From: JAOTYV01 sp041557595
GTDB lineage: Bacteria; Pseudomonadota; Alphaproteobacteria; UBA8366
DNA length: 22,737 nt
NCBI GenBank assembly: GCA_041557595.1
Contig: JBFFGE010000062.1
Coordinates: 1 to 22,737, forward strand
Reading direction: 5' to 3'
In this document: positions 7,525 through 14,470 of the stretch, one piece after another
Position numbering within the stretch: position 1 is the first letter of the stretch
Layout of the letters: each line of letters opens with the position of its first letter
Program-made: the position numbers and the translations under genes
Notes under the pieces: generated by a model
Databases searched by the model: none
Told to the model about the DNA's origin: nothing
The model's input: the letters and a program-made list of their open reading frames with translations, nothing else

Positions 7525-7609
7525 AATGCAAGACGATCGCGTCTTGCACTCCTTCCTTGGGCGTTTCCTCCCTAGACTCGGGCCGTGCCAATGGGCACGG
7601 CCTTTTTTT
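7525..7609 (+). ncRNA. Probable alpha-r8 (mmgR/suhB-family) trans-acting small RNA
   Basis: An 80-85 nt transcript unit is visible. It has a 9-bp hairpin TGCAAGACG/CGTCTTGCA (7527-7535 with 7540-7548, loop ATCG), a linker with CTTGGGCGTTTCCTCCCT (7556-7573), and a 9-bp GC-rich terminator stem followed by seven T's (7581-7609). From memory, TTTCCTCCCT is the near-invariant exposed motif of the alpha-r8 sRNA family (Rfam suhB; S. meliloti mmgR, about 77 nt, Hfq-bound), and this order of hairpin, CCUCC linker and terminator matches it. The CCUCC could pair with Shine-Dalgarno sequences of target mRNAs. A possible promoter is TTGTGC (7488-7493), 17 nt, CAAGAT (7511-7516), giving a start near 7523-7526. 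No ORF is plausible. In mmgR the family member controls polyhydroxybutyrate storage; the role here is unknown. Confidence 0.68.
7581..7609 (+). terminator. Strong Rho-independent terminator of the sRNA gene
   Basis: GGCCGTGCC (7581-7589), loop AATG, GGCACGGCC (7594-7602), then TTTTTTT (7603-7609). The stem is 9 bp with no mismatch. The U-tract is only on the plus strand, so it ends the sRNA, and any read-through from soxG, but not the leftward lipoprotein gene that stops at 7643. Confidence 0.92.
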
Positions 7610-7642
7610 ATGCGCGACGGTCTCCGGCAAGTCGGGCGACGG

Positions 7643-8113
7643 TTAAATCGTCTGCCAGGACCCATCGAAGCCGCGGCAAGCGGTCCGCGTATGCGTTTCG
7701 CGCGATTTGCCGATCCGGAAGAAAACATTGAACTCGCGGCAAAAGCGACCGTCCTTGTCGTAGAAATTTCGCTTCGGCGTTATCGTCGCTGCCGCATCCG
7801 AGTCGGCGCTCTGCCAACGGGTCGGCTGCCCGGCAGGCGTATCCTGCAAACTATGATACGTCGCGCGGTGAAGGGATTCTCGATCCCGCGGCAACAAACT
7901 GTCGGCGGCGAGATACGCCGCACCCGCGCCCATGCCGCCAATCGCGAAAATCCCGAGAAGGCCCGACGTCCCCGCGCCGAAGACCTGCCAGCCGACAAAT
8001 GCCCCGGCCAGCCCGCCGGTCACGGCCGCGACAGCCAACTTGTTCTTACGATCGGTCACCGCGCAGCCGGATACCAGCAATGCGATAGACGCGACGCAGA
8101 GGATTCGTTTCAT
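7643..8113 (-). CDS. 17-kDa surface-antigen-like outer membrane lipoprotein
   Basis: This 156-residue protein starts MKRILCVASIALLVSGC, a classic lipoprotein signal peptide with lipobox VSGC (Cys17 lipidated). A glycine/alanine-rich region (about residues 28-70, GGLAGAFVGW, GGMGAGAAYLA) resembles the glycine-zipper 2TM segment of Rickettsia 17-kDa antigen-type proteins. The C-terminus, with a cysteine pair in RFCREF and TACRGFDGSWQ, matches the usual end of that family. It is likely anchored in the outer membrane; a structural or stress role is an inference. Start: the ATG at 8113 has AAGGA 7 nt upstream and begins normal codon use. An in-frame ATG at 8158 has a stronger site (GGGAGGAGG), but the 15 extra codons are poor in G/C at position three (about 5 of 15) and would spoil the signal peptide. 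Confidence 0.8.
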   Translation of the reverse strand: MKRILCVASIALLVSGCAVTDRKNKLAVAAVTGGLAGAFVGWQVFGAGTSGLLGIFAIGGMGAGAAYLAADSLLPRDRESLHRATYHSLQDTPAGQPTRWQSADSDAAATITPKRNFYDKDGRFCREFNVFFRIGKSRETHTRTACRGFDGSWQTI

Positions 8114-8131
8114 TTCACCATCCTTGATTGC

Positions 8132-8162
8132 AAAAAAAGACCCTGGACGAATGTTCATCCAG
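8132..8162 (-). terminator. Terminator-like hairpin in the leader of the 17-kDa-type lipoprotein gene
   Basis: On the minus strand CTGGATG (8162-8156), loop AACATT and CGTCCAG (8149-8143) form a 7-bp stem with one G-T pair. GGTC and then seven T's (8138-8132) follow. The U-tract ends 19 nt before the lipoprotein ATG. The stem swallows an alternative in-frame ATG (8158) that has GGGAGGAGG at 8174-8166. This could be a transcription attenuator or the end of a short leader RNA. It might equally be only the first codons of a longer reading frame. Confidence 0.45.
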
Positions 8163-8368
8163 AATCCTCCTCCCTGTCGCGCGGAGGCAACTATACCATT
8201 AAGACGCTTGATTTCTAAATAGTTAAATACAAACTTGTAAATCTTCGTGCAAAAAAGAAGCAAGTATTAGATCGTGTTTTCCTTAAATGCCACCGCCCAA
8301 CTCTTGCGAAGCGCCGGCGATAGCGCCACGATGAACGCGCAACATCAAATCATTGTTGGAAGAATTTT

Positions 8369-8728
8369 GTGATTTACTCTCAATCGAAGATTTCCTATCG
8401 CAAATTCAGGATGGTATTTTGGGCAATCGTAACCGGCGCCTTCCTCGCGGCCTGCAGCAGCCCGCCCCCGGCGAAAGCCCCGGTACAAAGAAAATCCACC
8501 AACGATAGGCCGTACACGGCGGCGACCGACGCGCCGGTCGGATCGTGCAGCGAATATGCCGATCAAGCCGCCAGCCGGGAATTGCAGCGTGAAATCGACG
8601 TCATGTCGGGTCATTTCCGCGGTGGCGACAGCCGGGTCTTTCAGGATTTCGCCCGCATGGACGCGCAACGGCAATACCAGCGCCTTTACGAATCCTGCCT
8701 GCGCAACAAGCGCTCCTCGAAAAAATAA
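8369..8728 (+). CDS. Small predicted lipoprotein of unknown function
   Basis: This 119-residue protein has a basic N-region (KISYRKFR), a hydrophobic stretch and a lipobox FLAAC with Cys29 as the lipidation site. A Pro-rich, Lys-rich linker follows, then a helical domain with two cysteines (60 and 112) framed by polar, Gln/Arg-rich helices (DVMSGHFRGGDSRVFQDF, MDAQRQYQRLYESC), which could form a disulfide. I do not recognise a named family. The GTG start at 8369 has GGAAGA 7 nt upstream; a later in-frame ATG (8411) has a site too close to use and removes the basic N-region. The gene is divergent from the other lipoprotein gene across 255 nt that includes a very AT-rich stretch at 8200-8280. 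An inverted repeat (CAACA/TGTTG, 8343-8357) sits just before its ribosome-binding site. Confidence 0.65.
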   Translation: MIYSQSKISYRKFRMVFWAIVTGAFLAACSSPPPAKAPVQRKSTNDRPYTAATDAPVGSCSEYADQAASRELQREIDVMSGHFRGGDSRVFQDFARMDAQRQYQRLYESCLRNKRSSKK

Positions 8729-8797
8729 GAACCCCCGTGGGCGCGGCCGCGGCGGCGCGACGGCGATTCGATATGTATTCTCAGGTCAGAACACGCT

Positions 8798-8826
8798 TTG
8801 GTCGGCATCCGTCGCCGTGCTATATC
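8798..8826 (+). promoter_or_regulatory. Candidate promoter of the msbA-lpxK operon
   Basis: TTGGTC (8798-8803) is followed, 17 nt later, by TATATC (8821-8826), preceded by TGC as in an extended -10 element. A start near 8833 would leave a 22-nt leader before the GTG at 8855 and would exclude the upstream TTG start at 8798. The match is moderate and made by eye. Confidence 0.35.
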
Positions 8827-8854
8827 TCCGCCGCATCCTTATGAGACCTTGGCG

Positions 8855-10663
8855 GTGACAGGAAAATTCGAGTTCAAGACGCCGGCCCGAGACCTGATCA
8901 AGCGTCTGATCTCGGACTACCTGCGTCATCATATCGGCAAGATCGTATTCGGCGTCGCCTGCATGATCGTGGTCGCGCTGGCGACGGCGGGCCAAGCGAA
9001 GCTGGTGGAACCCGCTCTCGACAAGGTCCTTGTCGAGGGTGACCGCACGCTGGTTTGGATGCTGCCGCTGGTCTTTCTCGCGATCGCGGTCGTGAAAGGA
9101 TTCGCGAGCTACGGCCAATCCGTCCTGATGCAGAAACTGGGTTTGCGGGTCGTCACGACGATGCAGACGCAGATGTTCGACCGATTGGTCACCGCCGACC
9201 TTGCATACATTCATGCGGATTCGACGGGCCAATTGATTTCGCGCTTCAACAACGATGTGCAGCTCACCAAGGATGCGGTGGTCAAGGCGTTCACCGGGGT
9301 CGGCCGCGACATGCTGACGATTCTGGCGCTTGGCGCGGTGATGCTGCACACCAATTGGCAAATGGCGGCGATCGCGCTCCTGGTTCTGCCGGTCAGCGTC
9401 TTCCCGATCCTCTATATCGGCCGCCGCATTCGACGAATCTCCAACAGCACCCAGGAATCGCTGGGCGATTTCACCAGTTTCCTGGACGAGGTATTCAAGG
9501 GATTTCGGCAGGTCAAAGCCTACAGCATGGAGGATCATGAGAAGCGCCGCGCGCGGGACGTGTTCGAGCGCATTTTCAGCCTGCAATACAAGGCGGGGCG
9601 CACGCGCTCCCGTTCGTACCCGATCCTCGAGAGCCTCAGCGGCGTCGCCATCGCGTTCGTGCTCGGCTGGGGCGGCTATCAGGTGCTGCAGGGCCAAACG
9701 ACCGTCGGCCAATTCATGACCTTCTTCGTCGCGATGGCCACCGCGTACCACCCGCTGCGCAGCCTATCCAATCTCAATGCCGCCCTCCAGCAAGGCATGG
9801 CGGCGGCGGAGCGGATTTTCAACATCATCGATTACCAGCCTGGAATCGCAGACCGCCCTAACGCGAAACCGCTGAAGATCGAACATGGCGAAATCACCCT
9901 GTCGAACGTTTCCTTCGCCTATGCCGCGGACAAAGGGGCGCTGCGCGATGTCGATTTGACGGCACCGGCCGGCAAAACGGTTGCCCTGGTTGGCCCGTCG
10001 GGCGCCGGCAAATCCACGATCCTGAATATCATACAACGCTTTTTCGACGTTCAGCAGGGAACGGTCGCGATCGACGGTCAGGATATTCGCGGCGTAACGC
10101 TCGACTCCCTGCGCCGTTCGATGGCGTTGGTGAGCCAGGAAGTGACCCTGTTCAACGATACGATCGCTGCGAATATCCGCTATGGCCGGCCGGATGCGAG
10201 CGACGCCGAAGTCGCCGCCGCCGCCGCGGCGGCCGCCGCCAGCGACTTCATCGAAGCAATGCCCGATGGCTACGACACCGACGTCGGCGAGCGCGGGCTT
10301 CGCCTATCCGGCGGTCAACGGCAGCGTGTCGCGATTGCGCGGGCGATGCTACGCGACGCGCCGATACTGCTGCTCGACGAAGCGACATCGGCGCTGGACA
10401 GCGAAGCGGAACGCCAGGTGCAGGAAGCGCTCGCCCGGCTGATGACCGGACGCACAACCCTGGTGATCGCCCATCGCCTGTCGACCGTCGTGAATGCCGA
10501 CATCATCTATGTGTTGGATGGCGGCCGCGTCGTTGACCGGGGCACCCACCGGGATTTGCTGGAACGCCAGGGACTCTATGCCCGTCTGTGCAAAATGCAG
10601 TTCGAGGACAACATGACGTTGGGCGACGAACCGGCGCCCACCAACGTTTCGCTGCGCGCGTAG
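8855..10663 (+). CDS. msbA: Lipid A export ABC transporter, fused permease/ATPase (MsbA type)
   Basis: This 602-residue half-transporter flips lipid A-core (or a related lipid) across the inner membrane. Six transmembrane helices occupy about residues 25-310. The ATPase follows with Walker A GPSGAGKST (380-388), Q-loop VSQE, signature LSGGQRQR (484-491), Walker B ILLLDEATS (504-512) and switch His540. The length matches MsbA, and the gene heads a lipid A/Kdo operon, which supports lipid A as cargo. The frame is open from a TTG at 8798; the GTG at 8855 is preferred because a candidate promoter -10 lies at 8821-8826. An alanine run (nine residues after EV, near 450) sits between the Q-loop and the signature. 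The next gene starts 10 nt after the stop. Confidence 0.88.
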   Translation: MTGKFEFKTPARDLIKRLISDYLRHHIGKIVFGVACMIVVALATAGQAKLVEPALDKVLVEGDRTLVWMLPLVFLAIAVVKGFASYGQSVLMQKLGLRVVTTMQTQMFDRLVTADLAYIHADSTGQLISRFNNDVQLTKDAVVKAFTGVGRDMLTILALGAVMLHTNWQMAAIALLVLPVSVFPILYIGRRIRRISNSTQESLGDFTSFLDEVFKGFRQVKAYSMEDHEKRRARDVFERIFSLQYKAGRTRSRSYPILESLSGVAIAFVLGWGGYQVLQGQTTVGQFMTFFVAMATAYHPLRSLSNLNAALQQGMAAAERIFNIIDYQPGIADRPNAKPLKIEHGEITLSNVSFAYAADKGALRDVDLTAPAGKTVALVGPSGAGKSTILNIIQRFFDVQQGTVAIDGQDIRGVTLDSLRRSMALVSQEVTLFNDTIAANIRYGRPDASDAEVAAAAAAAAASDFIEAMPDGYDTDVGERGLRLSGGQRQRVAIARAMLRDAPILLLDEATSALDSEAERQVQEALARLMTGRTTLVIAHRLSTVVNADIIYVLDGGRVVDRGTHRDLLERQGLYARLCKMQFEDNMTLGDEPAPTNVSLRA

Positions 10664-10673
10664 ATGGGGGCCG

Positions 10674-11384
10674 GTGTTTAAGCGTTTATCAGGCAGCACC
10701 GCGGGCCGCGAGCTGTTTTGCTGGCTCATGTCCAATTACATGCGGCTCGTCCGCTTCTCCGGCTGCTGGCGCATCGTCGGCGGCGAGAAAGCCAGCCAAC
10801 TCGCCGAGAGCGGCCAACCGCTCATCGTCGTGTTTTGGCATGGCCGAATGATGATGACGCCGTTCGGATGGCGCCACAGCAACCGCGTGCATGTTCTGAG
10901 TTCCGCGCACCGCGACGGACAGATCGCGTCGCGCACCATGGGCCATTTCGGCGTCCGTCCAGTATTCGGCTCGACCAAACGGGGCGGCGCCGGCGCGCTG
11001 CTTCGCCTCGGCAAGATCCTGCGCGACGGCGATATCGTGGCGATCGCGCCCGACGGGCCGCGCGGCCCGCGCATGCGCGCCAGCGCCGGGGCGATTCATC
11101 TGGCGCGGCTGGCGGGAGCCAAAATCATCCCGTTGACGTTTTCCGCCCGCCCCGGTCCGTCGTTTTCGAGTTGGGACCGTTTCATGCTGCCGCTTCCCTT
11201 TTGCCGCGGCGTGATCCTGTGGGGCACGCCGATGGAGGTTGCGCGCGACGCGGACACCGCAACGCTCGAAACCTGCCGCCAATTACTGGAGCAATCCCTG
11301 ACCGACCTCACCCATCGCGCCGACCGTATGATGGGGCAGGCCGCGACCGAACCCGCGCCGGCGGAAGAAAGCGTCGGGTGTTGA
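10674..11384 (+). CDS. DUF374 lysophospholipid acyltransferase-like protein
   Basis: This 236-residue protein is of the DUF374 family, a distant relative of the LpxL/PlsC acyltransferases found in alphaproteobacterial lipid A clusters. Visible motifs are FWHGRMMM (54-61, the His of the acyltransferase-like active site), SSAHRDGQIA, GSTKRGGAGAL and APDGPRGPRMRASAGAI, followed by AKIIPLTFSA. There is an N-terminal membrane-associating segment. The GTG start has a GGGGG ribosome-binding site and lies 10 nt after msbA. The spacing to waaA is 4 nt. A role in acylating lipid A or Kdo2-lipid A is inferred from family and context; the exact acyl donor and acceptor are unknown. Confidence 0.82.
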   Translation: MFKRLSGSTAGRELFCWLMSNYMRLVRFSGCWRIVGGEKASQLAESGQPLIVVFWHGRMMMTPFGWRHSNRVHVLSSAHRDGQIASRTMGHFGVRPVFGSTKRGGAGALLRLGKILRDGDIVAIAPDGPRGPRMRASAGAIHLARLAGAKIIPLTFSARPGPSFSSWDRFMLPLPFCRGVILWGTPMEVARDADTATLETCRQLLEQSLTDLTHRADRMMGQAATEPAPAEESVGC

Positions 11385-11388
11385 GACG

Positions 11389-12669
11389 ATGGCCGGGCTC
11401 GCGCTGTACCGGGGACTTACCTCAATCGCCACGCCGGCCGTGGATATCCTGCTCAAGCGCCGGTTGGCGCGCGGCAAGGAAGACCCGGACCGGTTGCCGG
11501 AACGCCGCGGCATCGCGTCGCGGGAGCGCCCCCCGGGGCCGCTGGTCTGGTTGCACGCGGCGAGCGTCGGCGAAGCCCAGTCCGCACTCTCCCTGATCGG
11601 ACGCATCCTCGATGCGCAGCCGGAAATCTCGATCCTCGTCACAACGGGAACGGTCACATCGGCACGGCTGCTCGCCGACCGCCTGCCGCCGCGAAGTTTC
11701 CATCAATTCGTGCCGGTCGACTGCCCGGCATGGGTCCGCCGGTTTTTCGACCACTGGCGGCCCGATCTCGCGCTCTGGATGGAATCGGAACTCTGGCCAA
11801 ACCTGTTGGGCGAGGCGGCCGCCCGATCCATTCCGGCGATTCTGGTCAACGGCCGCATGTCCGCAAGATCCTTCGCCAATTGGCGCCGGCTCGCGGGATC
11901 CGCCCGATCGCTGCTGGGGAATTTCATTTTGTGCCTGGCCCAATCGGAAGAACAGGCGGATCGGCTGCGACGGCTGCAAGCGCCCTCGGTCGACTGCGTC
12001 GGCAACTTGAAATACTCCGCCGCCCCCTTGCCTGCCGACGAAGACGCGCTGCAACGGCTCCGCCGCATGCTCGGCGGCCGTCCCGTTTGGCTCGCGGCAA
12101 GCACGCATTCCGGCGAGGAGGATGCGGCCGCATCGGTGCATCGCCGCCTGAGAGAACGCCATCCGCAGATCCTGACCATTATCGTCCCGCGCCATCCGGC
12201 ACGCGCCGCGGAAATCATGAAAACGCTCCATGCAGGCGGGTTGACGGTGGTGCGCCGGTCCGACGATCCGGCGCGGCTGGACGCCGAGATTTATCTGGCC
12301 GACACTATGGGCGAGCTCGGCCTGTTCTACCGTCTGTCGCCGATCGCCTTTGTCGGGGGCAGCCTGGCCGCCCATGGCGGTCATAATCCGCTGGAAGCTG
12401 CACAACTGGGCTGCGCCGTGCTGTATGGTCCCGACATGACGAATTTTCAGGCGGTTGCCGATGCCCTCGAAGCGCAAGGCGGCGCACGACGATGCGCGGA
12501 TATCGACGCCCTGGGACATACGGTGGGACTGCTGCTCACCGATGAGGCCGCGCGAGGCGCGCAGAGCGCCGCCGCAAAAGCCGTCGCGGAGGCCAACCGA
12601 AGCGTTGTCGACCGGGTCTATGCCGCCCTGGTGCCGCATCTCGATCGAATAGGGGAAAAAACGCGATGA
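11389..12669 (+). CDS. waaA: 3-deoxy-D-manno-octulosonic acid (Kdo) transferase
   Basis: This 426-residue GT30-family inner-membrane enzyme adds Kdo to the lipid IVA precursor using CMP-Kdo. An N-terminal hydrophobic anchor is followed by WLHAASVGE (54-62, Glu62 the catalytic base by homology), ILVTTGT, FVPVD, WMESELWPN and VNGRMSARS in the N-terminal Rossmann domain. The C-terminal CMP-Kdo-binding domain contains ASTHSGEE, VPRHPAR, DTMGELG, FVGGSLAAHGGHNPLEAA and YGPDMTNF. All expected motifs are present and the length is typical. The ATG lies 4 nt after the DUF374 gene stop, and its own stop overlaps lpxK by 4 nt (ATGA), indicating a tightly coupled operon. Confidence 0.95.
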   Translation: MAGLALYRGLTSIATPAVDILLKRRLARGKEDPDRLPERRGIASRERPPGPLVWLHAASVGEAQSALSLIGRILDAQPEISILVTTGTVTSARLLADRLPPRSFHQFVPVDCPAWVRRFFDHWRPDLALWMESELWPNLLGEAAARSIPAILVNGRMSARSFANWRRLAGSARSLLGNFILCLAQSEEQADRLRRLQAPSVDCVGNLKYSAAPLPADEDALQRLRRMLGGRPVWLAASTHSGEEDAAASVHRRLRERHPQILTIIVPRHPARAAEIMKTLHAGGLTVVRRSDDPARLDAEIYLADTMGELGLFYRLSPIAFVGGSLAAHGGHNPLEAAQLGCAVLYGPDMTNFQAVADALEAQGGARRCADIDALGHTVGLLLTDEAARGAQSAAAKAVAEANRSVVDRVYAALVPHLDRIGEKTR

Positions 12670-13628
12670 AAGCGCCGGCATTCTGGCAAACCGACAGTAT
12701 TCCCGCCACGTTGCTGACGCCGGTTTCCTGGGCCTACGCGGCGGGCGCCGCATTGCACCGCGCCATCCGCACGGCGCATAAGGCGCCGATACCGGTACTC
12801 TGCATCGGCAACCTCGTGGTCGGCGGCGCCGGCAAGACCCCGGTCGCAATCTCCGTCGCTGCCCGATTGATCGCAAATGGAAAATCCGTGCATTTCCTGT
12901 CGCGCGGCTATGGAGGCCGTGAAGCGGGTCCGCTGCTGGTCGATCCGGAACAGCACGACGCCGCGACGGTGGGCGACGAGCCGCTCTTACTGGCGCGAAC
13001 TGCGCCGTGCTGGGTCGCGCGCGACCGTGCCGCCGGCGTACGGGCCGCCGCCGACGGCGGTGCGGACATTGTCGTCATGGACGATGGATTTCAGAATCCC
13101 GGCATCCACAAGGATATTTCACTGGTAGTGATCGACGGCGAGACCGGCTTCGGAAATGGCCGGCTTCTTCCGGCAGGCCCGTTGCGCGAATCGGTGCAGT
13201 CGGGGTTGCGCCGCGCCGATGCTGTCGTCTTGCTGGGCGGCGACAATGCCGGTGTCGGTGCGATGATTCCACGAGCATTGCCGGTACTGCGGGCGACGAT
13301 CAAGCCCTTGCCGCCGCAAGACCTGCTCAATGGCGAGAGGGTCTATGCCTTCGCCGGTATCGGCCGGCCGGAAAAGTTTTTTGCGACGCTGGACGCGCTG
13401 AAATGCCGTATCGCCGGCCGTCAGATTTTCCCCGATCACCATCCCTATACCAAGCGGGAAATCGATATCGTGCTCGACCGTGCGCAACAGGCCGGCGCTT
13501 TGCCGGTCACGACCGAGAAAGATCATCTTCGTCTGCCGGAAACGGCGAAAGACCTGGTGCAAACCCTGCCGATTTCAGTGTCCTGGCAGGACGCCGATGC
13601 GCTCGACCGGATGCTCGCCCGACTTTGA
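12666..13628 (+). CDS. lpxK: Tetraacyldisaccharide 4'-kinase
   Basis: This 320-residue kinase phosphorylates the 4' position of the lipid A disaccharide at the inner membrane. Motifs in order are PVSWAYAAGAALHR, P-loop GNLVVGGAGKTP (48-59), the SRGYGG segment (79-84), GDEPLLLA (103-110), the acidic motif VVMDDGFQN (137-144, with Asp139 and Asp140), DGETGFGNGRLLPAGPLRES and, towards the end, FPDHHPYTKREI and TTEKDHLRLP. All are standard LpxK features. The gene is the last of the msbA operon. Its stop codon is only 2 nt from the stop of the convergent M23 gene, and no intrinsic terminator is visible between them. Confidence 0.95.
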   Translation: MKAPAFWQTDSIPATLLTPVSWAYAAGAALHRAIRTAHKAPIPVLCIGNLVVGGAGKTPVAISVAARLIANGKSVHFLSRGYGGREAGPLLVDPEQHDAATVGDEPLLLARTAPCWVARDRAAGVRAAADGGADIVVMDDGFQNPGIHKDISLVVIDGETGFGNGRLLPAGPLRESVQSGLRRADAVVLLGGDNAGVGAMIPRALPVLRATIKPLPPQDLLNGERVYAFAGIGRPEKFFATLDALKCRIAGRQIFPDHHPYTKREIDIVLDRAQQAGALPVTTEKDHLRLPETAKDLVQTLPISVSWQDADALDRMLARL

Positions 13629-13630
13629 CG

Positions 13631-14470
13631 TCAGCGCTTGCGCTTCTTTGACGCCTTCGCCGGCTTCGGCATTGGCGGCACAAGCAACGCGGGGTCGATG
13701 CGTGCACCGAACAAATTGATCCGCCAGTCGAGATGCGGCCCGGTCGCGCGCCCGGTCGCACCAAGGGTGCCGATCTGTTCGCCCTGTCGCACCTTCTGGC
13801 CGATCTTCGCGGTGACATCCTGCATGTGCAGAAATGCGGAACTGAGTCCGTGCCCATGGTCGATAATCACCGTGCCGCCGGTGTAATACAGATCACGCTC
13901 GACCAGCCGGACCACACCATCCGACGGGGCGACAATCGGCGTGCCCACGGGGGCAGCGACGTCGACGCCGAAATGCGGCCGACGCGGCTTGCCGTTGAGA
14001 ATCCGTTGGCTGCCATAGACGCCGGAGACCCGGCCCGTGGCGGGCCAGATCCATCCCTTCATGAAATACGGCGTCGGCGTATCATGCTTGCGAGCCCGTC
14101 CGATCATCGCGTTTTCGCGGCGGATGCGCGCCAATACCTTTCTGGGCGGCGTCACCATTTTCGGCGGCAATCCGTCGATCCGTTGAATGCGATACTTGCG
14201 CTTCTTCACCTGCAGGATCTGGGTGCCCATCGACCCGTCCTGATGGTGTAATTCCAGCTTTGCCGTCGGTGGCGCATCGCGCGAAAATCCAATGAGGAAG
14301 ACGCCCTCCGGCGACACCCGCACATTCCTGCCTTCGAATTTCACGACCGTCCCCGGATCGGTGCGCCCCACGACAAGGCCGCCTTGCGTCACCTTGCCGT
14401 CGAGCGAGACGGAGCCCGCGACCGCCGGTACCGAGAAGATCAACAACACAAGCGAAAGGACAACTCTCAC
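13631..14470 (-). CDS. Exported M23-family (LytM-like) peptidase with Asp in place of the last zinc histidine
   Basis: This 279-residue protein has a signal peptide (cleavage near VAG, residue 19). Next come an Ig-like beta domain (20-100), a basic linker and a C-terminal M23 domain (about 140-265). The HxxxD motif is HFGVD (His166, Asp170) and the catalytic His is His215 in FLHMQ. The third motif is PHLDW (His246, Asp248), where most M23 enzymes have HLH, so the position of the third zinc ligand is Asp. The Lys/Arg-rich tail is unusual. It may be an active peptidoglycan endopeptidase or a regulatory, degenerate member. The GTG start overlaps the xseA stop (GTGA), so translation is likely coupled to xseA. 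Confidence 0.85.
   Translation of the reverse strand: MRVVLSLVLLIFSVPAVAGSVSLDGKVTQGGLVVGRTDPGTVVKFEGRNVRVSPEGVFLIGFSRDAPPTAKLELHHQDGSMGTQILQVKKRKYRIQRIDGLPPKMVTPPRKVLARIRRENAMIGRARKHDTPTPYFMKGWIWPATGRVSGVYGSQRILNGKPRRPHFGVDVAAPVGTPIVAPSDGVVRLVERDLYYTGGTVIIDHGHGLSSAFLHMQDVTAKIGQKVRQGEQIGTLGATGRATGPHLDWRINLFGARIDPALLVPPMPKPAKASKKRKR

Noticed and set aside
7490..8218. 242-codon plus-strand frame across the sRNA and lipoprotein region
   Set aside because: It runs through the intrinsic terminator and opposite the lipoprotein gene, with no domain; the sRNA interpretation explains the region better.
10207..10245. GCC/GCG repeat in msbA as a microsatellite or phase-variable tract
   Set aside because: The nine-alanine run is coded by mixed GCC and GCG codons with interruptions, without a uniform repeat unit likely to slip.
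11422..12876. 484-codon minus-strand frame opposite waaA
   Set aside because: Antisense shadow: waaA has every expected motif, and the antisense product has no recognisable domain or ribosome-binding site.
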